From Eubacteriaceae bacterium (lineage in GTDB: Bacteria; Bacillota; Clostridia; Eubacteriales; Eubacteriaceae): a stretch of DNA of 64,000 bases. The stretch covers positions 58,803-122,802 of the forward strand of contig JASGLP010000002.1 in assembly GCA_030156895.1 (NCBI GenBank), read 5' to 3'. The notes below the pieces were generated by a model, which ran no database searches, was not told the DNA's origin, and worked only from the letters and a program-made list of their open reading frames with translations. Below, one piece after another: positions 16,407-26,403 of the stretch. A program made the translations under genes and the position numbers. Numbering within the stretch: position 1 is the stretch's first letter; each line of letters starts with the position of its first letter.

Positions 16407-17027
16407 TTATTTTATAAAATTGGTCGTAATCGGTTTTTCGTATTCAGGAAGACTGATCCCCGTATTTTTACCAGCTTCAATCGACTTCAGTAGCCAAGCC
16501 ATGTTTTCTCCTAGCGTTCTCATAATCTGCAGACCTTCTTCGTCTTTTAAAACATCTTCCGGCGTTCTCCCATGTACTTGATTCCAGTATTGTGAGGAAA
16601 CAACCGGCATTTTAGCAATCGTAAAATATTTATTGAGGCGATCAAAACTCGCCGATGCCCCGCCTCTACGACATGAAACGACGCATGCGCCAGGTTTTCC
16701 AGCCAGCTTTTTCGATGATGAATAAAAAAGACGATCCAGAAAAGAAGTCACCCGACCAGTGGGGCCGGCATAATAAACTGGTGAACCAACGATTATGCCA
16801 TCAATTTCAGATAGTCTTTGAGCCGTTTCATTAACGAGATCATCAAAGACACAGGATCCCGTTTCAAAACACTTTCCACAAGCAATGCAATCATTAAGTG
16901 GTGTTTTTCCTAAATACAGTATTTCTGTTTCAATCTCATTTTTCTTCAGTGTCGTCGCTACCTCATTCAGAGCTGTATAAGTGCATCCATTTTCGTGAGG
17001 GCTGCCGTTAATTAATAATACTTTCAT
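16407..17027 (-). CDS. flavodoxin-fold NAD(P)H-dependent FMN reductase / iron-sulfur flavoprotein type
   Basis: 206 residues. The FMN loop is LLINGSPHENGCTYTAL, the second flavin loop VGSPVYYAGPTGRV, and between them the compact cysteine motif CIACGKCFETGSC seen in iron-sulfur flavoproteins and related reductases of anaerobes. The conserved CRRGGASASFDRL follows. It likely carries out NAD(P)H- or ferredoxin-driven reduction in oxygen or peroxide defence or electron transfer. It faces away from a hypothetical gene to its right. The stop lies close to the FmdE operon promoter, but there is no clear terminator. Confidence 0.88.
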   Translation of the reverse strand: MKVLLINGSPHENGCTYTALNEVATTLKKNEIETEILYLGKTPLNDCIACGKCFETGSCVFDDLVNETAQRLSEIDGIIVGSPVYYAGPTGRVTSFLDRLFYSSSKKLAGKPGACVVSCRRGGASASFDRLNKYFTIAKMPVVSSQYWNQVHGRTPEDVLKDEEGLQIMRTLGENMAWLLKSIEAGKNTGISLPEYEKPITTNFIK

Positions 17028-17171
17028 TGTTACATCCTTTCAAACAGCTTTTGCTCAATTTTCAAAATTTTCATTTCACTTCATTTTATTATTATATCAT
17101 TTTTTCTTTGCCGTTTATAGCTTTCTATCATCCACATTCCTTTTCTTCTAAAAGTAAATTTTCCTTTTCAA

Positions 17172-17199
17172 TTGACAAATATTTTTACTGTGTTACAAT
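17172..17199 (+). promoter_or_regulatory. sigma-A promoter
   Basis: TTGACA (17172-17177), 16-base spacer, TACAAT (17194-17199). The predicted start is about 15 bases before the terminator hairpin at 17219. Confidence 0.7.
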
Positions 17200-17218
17200 G
17201 CTCATAAGAATTCAGAAA

Positions 17219-17270
17219 GTCATGAAGACTGAATGCAAATGAGTTTGCTTCGGTCTTCATGGCTTTTTTT
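17219..17270 (+). terminator. strong terminator hairpin between promoter and coding region
   Basis: GTCATGAAGAC pairs with GTCTTCATGGC (one G-T pair), with an inner stem GCAAA/TTTGC, then seven T. It ends 18 bases before the ATG at 17288 and so should stop most transcripts from the promoter at 17172-17199 after roughly 65 nt. Confidence 0.8.
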
Positions 17271-17287
17271 ATGAAAGGATGCGTGAA

Positions 17288-18139
17288 ATGAAGAATCGGG
17301 CAGATCAGAAAAATCAAAACAATACTGCAAAAAATCTATTAATGGATGTTGGAAAAGATATCTTGAAAGATCTAAAAACCGAAGCAAGCCTTGATGAGAT
17401 TTTTGAAGCCGTTGAAAAAAACAGCGATCTGGACGCTGTTCGCTCAAACCTAAACTGGCGAGCAGATTTACGGTTTACCTTTTTACAGCATTGCAGCGAT
17501 TCGCGATATTACAATGGTGGTGAAGATTTATTCTATCGCATAAAAACACCCGTAGAAGTCTGGGGCATCCGTACTAGGCCTAAAAACACGGTTAGAAAAG
17601 ATGTCGATCTAATCGATGATTTATTTACAAAAGATAAGCTTTTTCAAAAACTCAATACCACTTTGCAAAAAAAAAAGAATCTCCTGATTCCATTTGACAA
17701 AAAGTTCAACATTTCGGAGCTTATCGATGATTACTTCCGTTTTATCAAAGACAACATTGGTGACTGTTCATATAAAAAGTTATCTTTGAAAAATTTTTTT
17801 CCAGATTTAGATCAAGCCACTAACGAAGACCTGACGCTACTCAAAAATAGTTATTATCCATTTTCGCAAAACGCCTCAAAAAACCACAATATTCCCTATT
17901 ATTACATCATTGATGATGTTGATATTAAGCTTTTTAAAAAAATAATTCTCGACCTGCTAATTATTTTCAGACAGAACAGTCAACCGACAAAAGATCAGGA
18001 CGATCTTTTCGCTGATAATCTATACACAATCCTGCTAATTGAAGAAAATAGCCGCACAGATACCTTTATCAAACAAATATTTAAAAACCGTTTTAACGAA
18101 TATCATGGTTTAGATATATTGATGGATGAAAATTGTTAA
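17288..18139 (+). CDS. hypothetical protein with HARE-HTH/winged-helix-like N-terminus
   Basis: About 283 residues; the Met at 17288 is preferred over 17279 because AAAGG lies 9 bases before it. Residues roughly 20-90 (LDEIFEAVEKN, FTFLQHCSDSRYYNGGEDLF, VEVWGIR) look like the small winged-helix module found in front of restriction and chromatin-linked domains, where DLFY...VWGLR is typical. The remainder is charged, low in Gly, with no motif I know. It stands alone downstream of a promoter-attenuator pair. A nucleic-acid-linked role is inferred from the N-terminus only. Confidence 0.65.
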   Translation: MKNRADQKNQNNTAKNLLMDVGKDILKDLKTEASLDEIFEAVEKNSDLDAVRSNLNWRADLRFTFLQHCSDSRYYNGGEDLFYRIKTPVEVWGIRTRPKNTVRKDVDLIDDLFTKDKLFQKLNTTLQKKKNLLIPFDKKFNISELIDDYFRFIKDNIGDCSYKKLSLKNFFPDLDQATNEDLTLLKNSYYPFSQNASKNHNIPYYYIIDDVDIKLFKKIILDLLIIFRQNSQPTKDQDDLFADNLYTILLIEENSRTDTFIKQIFKNRFNEYHGLDILMDENC

Positions 18140-18167
18140 CAAAAACAAGCTGCTTAATCGCACACTA

Positions 18168-18785
18168 CTATTTTTGTATTATATTATGAAGCTGAAACAT
18201 CCCGGAATGGTCTCCGGTACATTTCTCGGCCATTTCCATAAAAGCTGCTGCTCTTTGAAATTTTTGATCATCTGATAAGTCAAAAAAACCTTCATCAAAC
18301 CAGATCGACGCAATCAAGAATAATCCCTCCATTACCTCATCGGGATATTCCATCTTAAAATGGCCTTCTTCAATCCCCTGTCGGGCAACCTGACCAAAAT
18401 AAGGAACCAGAACTTTAGTGGATTCCAACAGACTTTTTAAATGCATAACATTATTTTCCGGTCGGTGTATTTCAGTCAGAAGTTCATCTTGAGAATCGAT
18501 TCGAATCGCTGCCAACAAATGGATCATTTTTTGCCGGGCATCCCAGTCAGGATTTTCTACAACTTCTTGGGCACTGGTAGCCGCCAAATCCGTAAATCTT
18601 TTAATAATCCCATCAAGCACTTCTTCTTTTGATTTAAAATGATGATAAAATCCCCCTTTGGAAAGTTTTAACTCCTTTAAAATCTGTTCGATAGAAGTTC
18701 GCTCATAACCGTTTTCCTTAAACAATTTTTCCGAAATATCCAGGATTTCGTTTTTACGTTCTTCCGGTTTTTTCTTTTCTGCCAT
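18168..18785 (-). CDS. TetR-family regulator
   Basis: 205 residues from the Met after AGGAGGCACG; an upstream in-frame Met at 18818 lies inside the ATPase gene and has no site. The HTH is TSIEQILKELKLSKGGFYHHF with FKSKEEVLDGIIKRF, typical of TetR. The ligand domain ends MAEKCTGDHSGMFQLH. It is the last gene after the ABC permease and ATPase, 8 bases from the ATPase stop, so it probably senses a substrate of that exporter or represses its operon. Confidence 0.9.
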   Translation of the reverse strand: MAEKKKPEERKNEILDISEKLFKENGYERTSIEQILKELKLSKGGFYHHFKSKEEVLDGIIKRFTDLAATSAQEVVENPDWDARQKMIHLLAAIRIDSQDELLTEIHRPENNVMHLKSLLESTKVLVPYFGQVARQGIEEGHFKMEYPDEVMEGLFLIASIWFDEGFFDLSDDQKFQRAAAFMEMAEKCTGDHSGMFQLHNIIQK

Positions 18786-18793
18786 CGTGCCTC

Positions 18794-19543
18794 CTAAAAG
18801 CCCTGATTTTGTAGCCAACCATTCAATCTGTCTGTTCTTTCAGCTGAATCACACTGCCAGCGCTTCTGTCTGAATTCTGACTGAATTCTACCATCGGAAA
18901 GAAAAATAATCCGATCGGCTTTTGCCGCCAAGGCCGCATCATGGGTCACCAGGAATAAGGTTATCCCCTGTTTATTCAAGCGACAGAGAATCTCCATCAC
19001 TTCGGTTGAAGCCCTTTTGTTGAGTGCCCCGGTTGGCTCATCCCCGAAAATAATCTGTGGACGATTAATCAGTGCCCGACAGATAGCCGCCCGTTGCAAC
19101 TGACCTCCGGAAACAGCAGATACAGTATGATCGCCAATACCTTCTATTCCCATACTCTTCATCAGTTCATTTGTTTCTTTTATGATAACTTCTTTTGTGC
19201 GGTTTTTCAACCGAATTCCCGGCAACATGATATTTTCACAAATGTTCTTGTTTTTTAATAAATAGGCATGCTGAAAAACAAAACCCATTTTCACCAGCCT
19301 AAGATGACTCATCTCTTCATCAGTGGCTTTGGTAATATCCAGTCCATTGAAAAGAATCTGTCCACTGCTAACCTGATCCATGCCACTGATTGCATATAAA
19401 AGACTTGATTTACCTGAACCAGAAGGCCCCATTACAACCACAAACTCGCCTGCTTCAACAGTCAAATTGACATCTTTAAGCACAGCTTCCCTTTCATTTT
19501 GGTAACTTTTTGTCACTTGATTGACTTCAATTATTCGTTGCAT
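18794..19543 (-). CDS. MacB/LolD-type ABC transporter ATPase
   Basis: 249 residues. Walker A GPSGSGKSS (about 40-48), Q-loop FVFQHAYLL, signature VSGGQLQRAAI, Walker B IIFGDEPTGALN, and H-loop VTHD, as in ATPases paired with FtsX-type permeases for export or mechanotransmission (MacB, BceA, LolD). The C-terminal 20 residues (QCDSAERTDRLNGWLQNQGF) are unusual for the family. It is followed by TetR. Its partner permease immediately upstream is truncated, so whether a working transporter remains is doubtful. Confidence 0.92.
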   Translation of the reverse strand: MQRIIEVNQVTKSYQNEREAVLKDVNLTVEAGEFVVVMGPSGSGKSSLLYAISGMDQVSSGQILFNGLDITKATDEEMSHLRLVKMGFVFQHAYLLKNKNICENIMLPGIRLKNRTKEVIIKETNELMKSMGIEGIGDHTVSAVSGGQLQRAAICRALINRPQIIFGDEPTGALNKRASTEVMEILCRLNKQGITLFLVTHDAALAAKADRIIFLSDGRIQSEFRQKRWQCDSAERTDRLNGWLQNQGF

Positions 19544-19559
19544 TTTATTCCACCATTTC

Positions 19560-21710
19560 TTAAAAAGAATTCATTTCGACAATTTTAAAACGTTTGATTT
19601 CAGCCAGCATTACCGCAACTACTAAGAAGCTGATAAGCAAAATCGAAACCGGTAGCAACCCCCAGGTAAGCAAATTAAAGCCTGTAAAGGAAATATCTAC
19701 AATTCCTATATTTGACAGTCGTAACAAAAGACTTACCACTTTATCCCCAAGAAGATTAGAAAAAACCGTCGCAATCAAAACTGCGCCACAAATTATTCCC
19801 ATCATTCTAAATTGATACTCTCTGATCACTGCTTTGGCCGAGAATCCGATCGCTTTTTTAACCGCAATCCCATCCTTTTCCCTAAGAATCCTATATTTCA
19901 CATAGAGCATTGTCAACAGCCCAACCAGCAAAAGCGTTGTTATCCAGATCGTTGCTGATGCCAGTTTAAGAGAATTGACGAGCGAACTCATTGTTTTGCT
20001 GATATATTCTTCAGTTGACATTATTTTTGTGCCAGAATCAGTTTTTTCTTCAAGTTGTTGAATCACATTTTCAATCTTTGAATTATCTTGGTCTTTTAGG
20101 GTGACCAAATAATCGCTGGCAATTACTTGATCAAATCCTGGATTGACTGCCATTTTCGCCGTATAGCCACCGTTGGTCACATCCTGATAAACGCCACTTA
20201 CCCTTAATACAACTGGTTCACCATTCAAGCTAATTACTAGCTGATCTCCTGTCCTTTTAGAAAGTAACTCTGCATTTAACAATGATAAGGCAATCTCCCC
20301 ATCTTTGTTAGGACTCTGCCCCGACAAATAGGAAAGCCCCGTCTTTTCAAAATCTCCAACTGATACTTGAATCCCTGATAGACTCTGATCTTCCTTTAGC
20401 ACCTGACCTTTATACTCTATAAAGGAATTATATGACTCAATTTCTATAATGGATTGAAGCGCCTCAAAGACCCTGTCATTTTTACTGATGAAATCATCAT
20501 CAGTTGCAAGCCTGATTGTCAGATCAGCAGATGCCGCACCCATATAGGTCGAAAAAGACGAATCAGACACTGCCAGATAAAGGTTAAGCGGTATAACAGT
20601 GAGGATTACAGCGGCAGCCGAAGTGATTATCAAAAATCTCTTATTTCGTTTTGTTTCAGAATTTGTTCGCATCAATAATTCTAAAATACTTAAGGTCATA
20701 TCTTTTTTCAAAATTCGCCGAGCTGATATGACAATCGTCACATAAACCACAACCGCTCCAAGCAGCGGTATGCCAATAGCCTCCAGAATCGTCATTTCAG
20801 CCTTTCCTAATAAGTCAGCACTCTGTCTAAAAAAAACATTTCCTCCGATCAATGCCAAAAAAAGACCGAGCAATGACCCTATTCCAGCAATCATCCGATA
20901 TTTTTTTAGATAAACTGATAAGATGTCATCAATAGATAGACCGATTGCTCTTAATGTTCCTATCTGCCGCCGCTCATCTTCCATACTGCTGCGTATTGAA
21001 TAACGAATACAAACGAGTGAGATTAAAATTACGCCAACACTGATCAGTCCAATAATCAATGCTATCATGTAATAGGAAAATGAACTTAACAGCTTCATAA
21101 TCCGATAAGTAATCGCTTGTCCGTTACCCGGCAGACCACTATTTTCATAATTTGTCAAAAATGTAGTGGCATAACCGGGGTCATCGAAGAAATATTCAAT
21201 TTCAGCTTCATTCTCCCCAATACAACCATCCATTTTCTCGAAGTCAGCCCTGCTGACAAGAAATCGAGTCGATGAACACATGGTGGAATTCATTTGGGCA
21301 TCCCGGATAAATTCTGTCACGATGAAGTTCATCGTAAAGTCGCCCTTTTGAATACGCAATTCATCACCCAGTTCAATATCATAGGATTCTTTATAAATTA
21401 AAGGAAGGCCAATCTGACCCGTCTCCATTTCGATATACTGGTTACTATTATTTAGTAGGGAATCATATTGGGGATGGTTAAAAACAAAACCATTATCCAG
21501 AACCGAACCTGATAGATTGAAAGTTGTATCAGGAGAACTGATTTCAATATCTCCACCATCGATATCTATCATCTCAACAATCTGATAAGCAGTTACCCGA
21601 TTATCATCAGCCGCCAATTGAGCCAATGCATTTTCATCAACCGCTCCTTTGTGTAATTGGATAAAGTGCGGTGGATTTGCCAGCTCATATTGATGATCAG
21701 ATGCGCGCAC
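19560..21710 (-). pseudogene. FtsX-like ABC permease, 5'-truncated
   Basis: 716 codons are open, starting only with a GTG lacking any ribosome site. Two FtsX domains are visible, each with three helices (about residues 205-330 with YMIALIIGLISVGVILISLV, and the C-terminal block ASATIWITTLLLVGLLTMLY), separated by extracellular MacB-like domains and the fourth helix near 350. The N-terminal cytoplasmic segment and first membrane helix normal for this family are missing: the sequence begins in the extracellular part (SDHQYELANPPHFIQL). The break is at about 21702-21709, next to an alpha/beta-hydrolase fragment on the other strand. Likely non-functional, though the rest is undamaged. Confidence 0.75.
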
Positions 21711-21889
21711 TGCAAATGCCAGTATTTTACATTGCCGGTCAAAACGATATTACTATGGATACAAAAGAAGCCTCCAATCGTCTCGCTCAGTTTGTTCCCC
21801 AGGCAAAGATAATCTTGAACGAAGGACAACATATCATCACAAGTGCAGCCGATAATATTATTCCGTTTTTAAAGGAGGAAGTTTCATAA
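21704..21889 (+). pseudogene. alpha/beta hydrolase, C-terminal fragment
   Basis: From about 21704 the plus strand reads RALQMPVFYIAGQNDITMDT, then QAKIILNEGQHIITSAADNI with IPFLKEE: the last third of an alpha/beta hydrolase, with the acid-containing strand (GQNDI) and the C-terminal His (GQHI). The nucleophile elbow and the rest are absent; the sequence to the left is the truncated permease on the other strand. Its TAA overlaps the ATG of the DUF4180 gene, so the two once formed an operon. Confidence 0.8.
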
Positions 21890-22251
21890 TGCAATTTATT
21901 AATCAAAATGGTCACAAAATCGCTCTTGTTGATAACAGCTATAAGGTTGAAAATGCACAGGACGCATTGGATTTGATGGCTTCAGCTCAATATCATGGTG
22001 GTTCTGGCGCCCTTATTGTGCATAAAGAATGTTTTAATGAAAATTTCTTTAATCTTAAAACACGACTTGCTGGAGAGTTGTTACAAAAATTTTCAACCTA
22101 TAGGGTTCAATTAGCAATCATCGGTGATTTCAGTCACTATCAAAGCAAGGCCCTGCATGATTTTATCTATGAGTGCAATCAGGGTCGATAGATTCTTTGG
22201 GCAAATACCGTAGATCATGCATTAAATGTTTTGGCACCTGTCGCTGGATAG
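21889..22251 (+). pseudogene. DUF4180 protein interrupted by an in-frame TAG
   Basis: The first 100 codons give a DUF4180 protein (MQFINQNGHKIALVDNSYKV, GGSGALIVHKECFNENFF, IGDFSHYQSKALHDFIYECN). Codon 101 is TAG (22189-22191). The same frame then continues ILWANTVDHALNVLAPVAG to a second TAG at 22249-22251, giving 120 codons, the usual family length. The family has a polar residue at this place, so CAG to TAG is the simplest explanation. It makes a protein lacking its last strand and helix. Confidence 0.85.
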
Positions 22252-22252
22252 A

Positions 22253-22296
22253 CAAAAATCCGGAGGCTTTGAATTTCTCAAAGTTTCCGGATTTTG
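22253..22296 (+). terminator. rho-independent terminator
   Basis: CAAAAATCCGGA pairs with TCCGGATTTTG, with further pairing inside (CTTTG/CAAAG). It lies two bases past the second stop of the DUF4180 gene, showing that the original gene ended there. Confidence 0.85.
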
Positions 22297-22440
22297 TATT
22301 GGTCTTGTACATATATATTTAAATTGTCTCATAAAATTAGGCTTCAGCTTTTACCACTAGCACCCATAATTCAAAAACCCCATAAACACGTTGCGGATAG
22401 TATTCAAACGAAAAGTGTATCTTCTTTTTTCATTTCACAG

Positions 22441-23780
22441 CTATTCCTCAATCATCCAGATTCCTACTCTTTGATCAGGCGCAACGTACATATTATCCCC
22501 TTCCATAATATCATAGACTTCATAAAAATCATCCATGGATGACAACACTGCGTTTACACGAACACAGTCATCTTATCGAGTTTTAAAATCGCCTTTGCTT
22601 TCGTTTCTTCACTCATCCAGTCCTGACTGTTAATGATTTCTTTATATTCAGAAATAATCTGTTCAATCATGCTTTTTACATCATTCTTCCGGGCTTCATC
22701 AAAACTGTTCTCTATATAAATTTTAGCCAGATCCCACTCAAGCAGGTTACCAACTTCATCGTAGGCCAATCGTTCATTCGTTTTCTGCTGGCTTGCGCCA
22801 TTGAGTTTTCGTTCCATTTCAAGAGCAAGATCACGATATTCGACTGAACCGTAGGGTGCTAAATCTTTTAGCAGCACAAATTTAATATATTCCTTTAATA
22901 CCGGAATATTCTCTTCAGTAAAATAGCTATTTAGGGTCGAAATCGCATCTTTTTCCATCACGACATATTGATCTGATTCGGACAATCCACGCCTTTCCAG
23001 AAATTTTGCTATATTAATCCCACTATATAGGGAAGTTAGTTCATTATAAGTATAAACATTATAATAAATATCGGGATCATAAAATTCAGCAGGTGTGAGC
23101 CCTTTTACAGCAACCTGAGAAACCATGGAAAAAATCGCTGTTGTATTTGCTCTGGCATCAGTTTCGTTTTCACCAGAAAGTATAAACATTTGTGTCATAT
23201 ACTCCTGATAATCCTGACATGCCTCACTCATTGCTGGATCATCAAGATATTCCTTACCGATCAGATCATCAATAGATTCAAAATAAACTGCCATCTGGGA
23301 TGAATCCATATCGTCCTGAGCATAAGAAAAACGGATGATACTCTGAAACCCATTGTCTGCCAAATCAATCAAAGCATTGGAGCAATCTTCCAGTGTCTCA
23401 ATATCGTTTATTTCCTGGAGAAGAGGTTCAACGGCCAAAAGCCCCTGTTCATTACGATTATCGAGATCTAAAGCGCAGGCATATAAATCATTTATTTTTT
23501 GTTCACTGCTTCCGGATTCAAAGTTTTCGCCACTGGTATTGAGCAAACTGACAGCTTCTTGAAGCTTATCCGCCACCTCTTCTGTTATTTCATAAGACCA
23601 ACTCCATGATCCTTCAGTTTCCGGAATAGTTTTTTCCTGAAAAGTTTCAAAATTCACAGAAGCATAAAAATCATCTTCAACCGCCGTTTTTTCACTTTCT
23701 TCTGCTGCCTGACAACCGCAAAGCAAAGCGCACAAAAGCCCAACAGAAAACAGCCATCCAACCCATTCCTTTTTCATCAC
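22441..23780 (-). pseudogene. M13 (neprilysin-type) metallopeptidase lipoprotein with catalytic domain deleted
   Basis: The N-terminal 404 residues are intact: lipoprotein signal (LLCALLCGC) and the M13 N-domain (VEDDFYASVNFETFQEKTIP through KAKAILKLDKMT). At KMT the frame jumps: 22554 is a premature TAA, while a shifted frame reads VRVNAVLSSMDDFYEVYDI, then MEGDNMYVAPDQRVGIW to a TAG at 22441, which is the genuine C-terminus of M13 enzymes. About 200 residues between, including the HExxH and ExxxD zinc motifs, are missing. No catalysis is possible. Confidence 0.88.
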
Positions 23781-24165
23781 AAGACACCTTTTTCTTCATT
23801 TCTGCAATCACTTTAACTATATATTATAACCATTACTCGCTTATCTAGCCGAAAAATGCAGTTGATACCGCATCAAAACAAACACCGTAGCTTCTGAAAA
23901 ACGAAGGTTGACAGAAAAATGCACCCAACATCTGATATAATGAAGTTACTACACAAACAAAAATCAGACAGGAAAGGTGCATACTATAATAATAAACCAA
24001 AACAGCCCATCTGAAAAGGTTGAAATCTTTTAAAGCATTACGCTTACCGTCTCATTTACGAGAGTTGGGAATCGAAAAGCTCAGTCCTCTTTTGTTCAGG
24101 CCTTGTTTTTTCAATTAGGCTGAGAAAGTTGAGTTGCAATTTTAAAATTTCTACGTGAAATCCTA
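23781..24165 (+). mobile_element. probable remnant of an IS4-like transposase 5' end
   Basis: The gap between the M13 remnant and the antiporter contains, at about 24015-24120 on the plus strand, LKSFKALRLPSHLRELGIEK followed by LSPLLFRPCFFN, then a TAG. This resembles the N-terminus of IS4-family transposases (F-K-A-x-R-x-x-S-x-L-R-x-x-G-I pattern). Ahead of it lie an inverted ATGCACC/GGTGCAT pair and a TATAAT box. Only this fragment is present; no DDE region follows. The match is weak. Confidence 0.35.
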
Positions 24166-25188
24166 CTATAAGCCACTCAGTTTGAAGGCAAAATATAAAC
24201 TGTAATATCCTATAAAAAGAAATCCTGCTCTTTTAGATAGTCTACCATAATACAATGTTAGGCCCAATAATAAAACTGATGCCCCAATCATCACCAAGAT
24301 GTCATAAAAGACTTCTCTTCCTGGTATCACAATAGGGTTTAACAGTCCGCTGATTCCCAACACGAATAAAACATTAAAAATATTGCTGCCAATAATATTA
24401 CCTAATGCAAGACTGTACTTTTTTTTGCTGACTGCAACAATACATGTTACCAACTCAGGTAGGGATGTCCCAAAAGCAATCACAGTAAAACCAATAAATT
24501 CTTCACTCCAACCCATTCCGACAGCAATATCAACGGCACTTCTAACCACCAGTTCGGCACCAATAACCATCCCTGCAAGGCCCAAAATTAGAAAAATCAA
24601 CTGTTTTTGCATGAAATGATTTTTCTTTAGTGTGCGTTGATGTTTTTCATCAAATGCACCTGATAAAACTTCTTCATCTTCAATATACTCAAACAACTCT
24701 TTTTCAAAAATTGTATCCGGTTTTTCTTTTCTTGAAATTTGCGACATCTTAGAAATCAAGTATCCGCAAAAGGCTATCATACCGAGCAGAAGAATAATTG
24801 CCTCAATTCTTGACAAGGTATTTGATGTGATAATCATGAGCAATAAAAGAACTTGAATGGCTATCGACAAAGCAAGACCTCTTTTAAAAACTTGAGAATC
24901 GGCTTTTATCGGGAAAATCAGTGCGGTTAAACCCAGAATTAAAGCGATATTAATTATACTGCTACCCACTACATCTCCCAAAGTCAGAAGATTGTTTCCC
25001 TGAATTCCAGAAAATATGCTAATGGCTGCCTCAGGAGCACTTGTCCCAATTGCAACTACCAAAACACCAATAATGAAGGAAGGCATTTTTAACACTTCAG
25101 CATTTCGAGAAGCTGCACTAATCAGGCTGTCCGCACCTTTTACCAGAATGATTAAACCGATTGCCAATGTTATATATGTAATAACCAA
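24166..25188 (-). CDS. sodium/calcium exchanger family protein (YrbG-like)
   Basis: 340 residues in two homologous halves of five helices. The alpha repeats are VVAIGTSAPEAAISIFSGIQ (helices 2-3, about 45-65) and VIAFGTSLPELVTCIVAVSK (about 220-240), the ion-binding motifs of the CaCA superfamily. The GDVVGSSIINIALILG and GNIIGSNIFNVLFVLG segments follow each. A hydrophilic loop of about 50 residues sits between the halves. It exchanges Na+ or H+ for Ca2+ across the cytoplasmic membrane. Monocistronic. Confidence 0.93.
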   Translation of the reverse strand: MVITYITLAIGLIILVKGADSLISAASRNAEVLKMPSFIIGVLVVAIGTSAPEAAISIFSGIQGNNLLTLGDVVGSSIINIALILGLTALIFPIKADSQVFKRGLALSIAIQVLLLLMIITSNTLSRIEAIILLLGMIAFCGYLISKMSQISRKEKPDTIFEKELFEYIEDEEVLSGAFDEKHQRTLKKNHFMQKQLIFLILGLAGMVIGAELVVRSAVDIAVGMGWSEEFIGFTVIAFGTSLPELVTCIVAVSKKKYSLALGNIIGSNIFNVLFVLGISGLLNPIVIPGREVFYDILVMIGASVLLLGLTLYYGRLSKRAGFLFIGYYSLYFAFKLSGL

Positions 25189-25254
25189 ATCTGTCTCCTT
25201 CTCTAAACAACTTTACTACTGAATATTATTTTTAAACTTCAAAAAATCGAAATT

Positions 25255-25301
25255 GAAGCCTGCATCTAAAATCGTTCAAAATGACTCAAGTTGCAGGCTT
25301 C
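25255..25301. terminator. hairpin terminator between rsgA and the exchanger
   Basis: GAAGCCTGCA pairs with TGCAGGCTTC over a 27-base loop. It follows rsgA on the minus strand. The T-run is weak (CAATTTCGATTTTTT). Confidence 0.6.
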
Positions 25302-25350
25302 TTATGATTAATAAATTATTTTTAAAAATAATAGATCTTTAATCCATATT

Positions 25351-26403
25351 TTATCGTTTCTTTCTGGCTTTATTAATTTTTGCGATGTTCTTAAATTTTT
25401 CTTTCTTCTGCTCCATGTAGTCGGCCTTGTTTTCAGTATAAGCATCCTCATTTTTAAGCTTCAAATAAGACTGCCAGCGCAACTGTGAAAGCTCGCCTCT
25501 TTCAATCGCTGCTGCCACAGCACAACCGGGTTCATTGGTATGAGAGCAATCTCGAAAGCGGCACTGACCAAAAAAGCTTTCCACATCAGCAAAAGTTTTT
25601 TCTAATCCTTCGTCGGCATTCCACATGCCCAATTCTCTCATCCCGGGTGTATCGATAATCATCCCACCACCAGGTAAAAGCGTTAATTCCCGTCTGGTCG
25701 TTGTGTGCCGTCCTTTATCATCATTTCTGATATCCTGCGTCTCAAATAATTCTTTTTGAGTTAAACGATTGATCAAAGTTGATTTACCAACCCCAGAAGA
25801 TCCTAAAAGTGCGATTGTTTTTCCTGGTGATAAATAAGCTTTAACATCTTCATAACCGTCTTTTTCAAAATTAGTTATACCCAGAATATCAACACCCATG
25901 GCCACAGAATCGACGGCTCGGAATTTTTGATAAATATCATCGGTCAAATCGATTTTAGTTAAAACAACGACTGGTTTTGCACCGCTTTCCCAGGCCAGAC
26001 TTAAATATCTTTCCAGCCGTCTGAGATTAAAATCCTGATTGACTGACATGCAGATAAAAATGATATCAATATTCGCTGCGACAACCTGCTCCTCAGTCAA
26101 TTTACCAGCAGCTTTTCTGCTGAAAATGCTTTTACGCGACAACACTAGATGAATAATACCATGACCATTTTCATCAGTTTCCCTGTCTAACATTACAAAG
26201 TCTCCCACCGCTGGATAATCCATCTGGCGATGACTTTCAAACCTGTATTTCCCTGATATTTCAGCATACAATTGTCCTTTTTCCGTAATAACACGATAGA
26301 TACCTTTAGACTGAGAGAGAACTCTGCCCGGGTAAAAATCCGGATATTTTTGGGCTTCCAGTAAGATCTTGTCATCCAGACCATAATCACTCATTTTATT
26401 CAT
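25351..26403 (-). CDS. rsgA: ribosome small-subunit-dependent GTPase A
   Basis: 350 residues. N-terminal OB fold (about 20-90), then a circularly permuted GTPase: G4 LTKID first, then G1 GSSGVGKST, G2/G3 with TTTRRE and DTPGMRELG, and a C-terminal zinc finger with the Cys/His set CRFRDCSHTNEPGC. It checks late 30S assembly near the decoding centre. The start overlaps the RNHCP gene by 8 bases, so the pair is coupled. Highly confident. Confidence 0.96.
   Translation of the reverse strand: MNKMSDYGLDDKILLEAQKYPDFYPGRVLSQSKGIYRVITEKGQLYAEISGKYRFESHRQMDYPAVGDFVMLDRETDENGHGIIHLVLSRKSIFSRKAAGKLTEEQVVAANIDIIFICMSVNQDFNLRRLERYLSLAWESGAKPVVVLTKIDLTDDIYQKFRAVDSVAMGVDILGITNFEKDGYEDVKAYLSPGKTIALLGSSGVGKSTLINRLTQKELFETQDIRNDDKGRHTTTRRELTLLPGGGMIIDTPGMRELGMWNADEGLEKTFADVESFFGQCRFRDCSHTNEPGCAVAAAIERGELSQLRWQSYLKLKNEDAYTENKADYMEQKKEKFKNIAKINKARKKR

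Noticed and set aside
22294..22542. 82-codon plus-strand frame
   Set aside because: Antisense to the true C-terminus of the M13 peptidase remnant.
23910..23945. TTGACA and TATAAT as a promoter before the IS-like remnant
   Set aside because: The spacer is 22 bases, too long for a sigma-A promoter.
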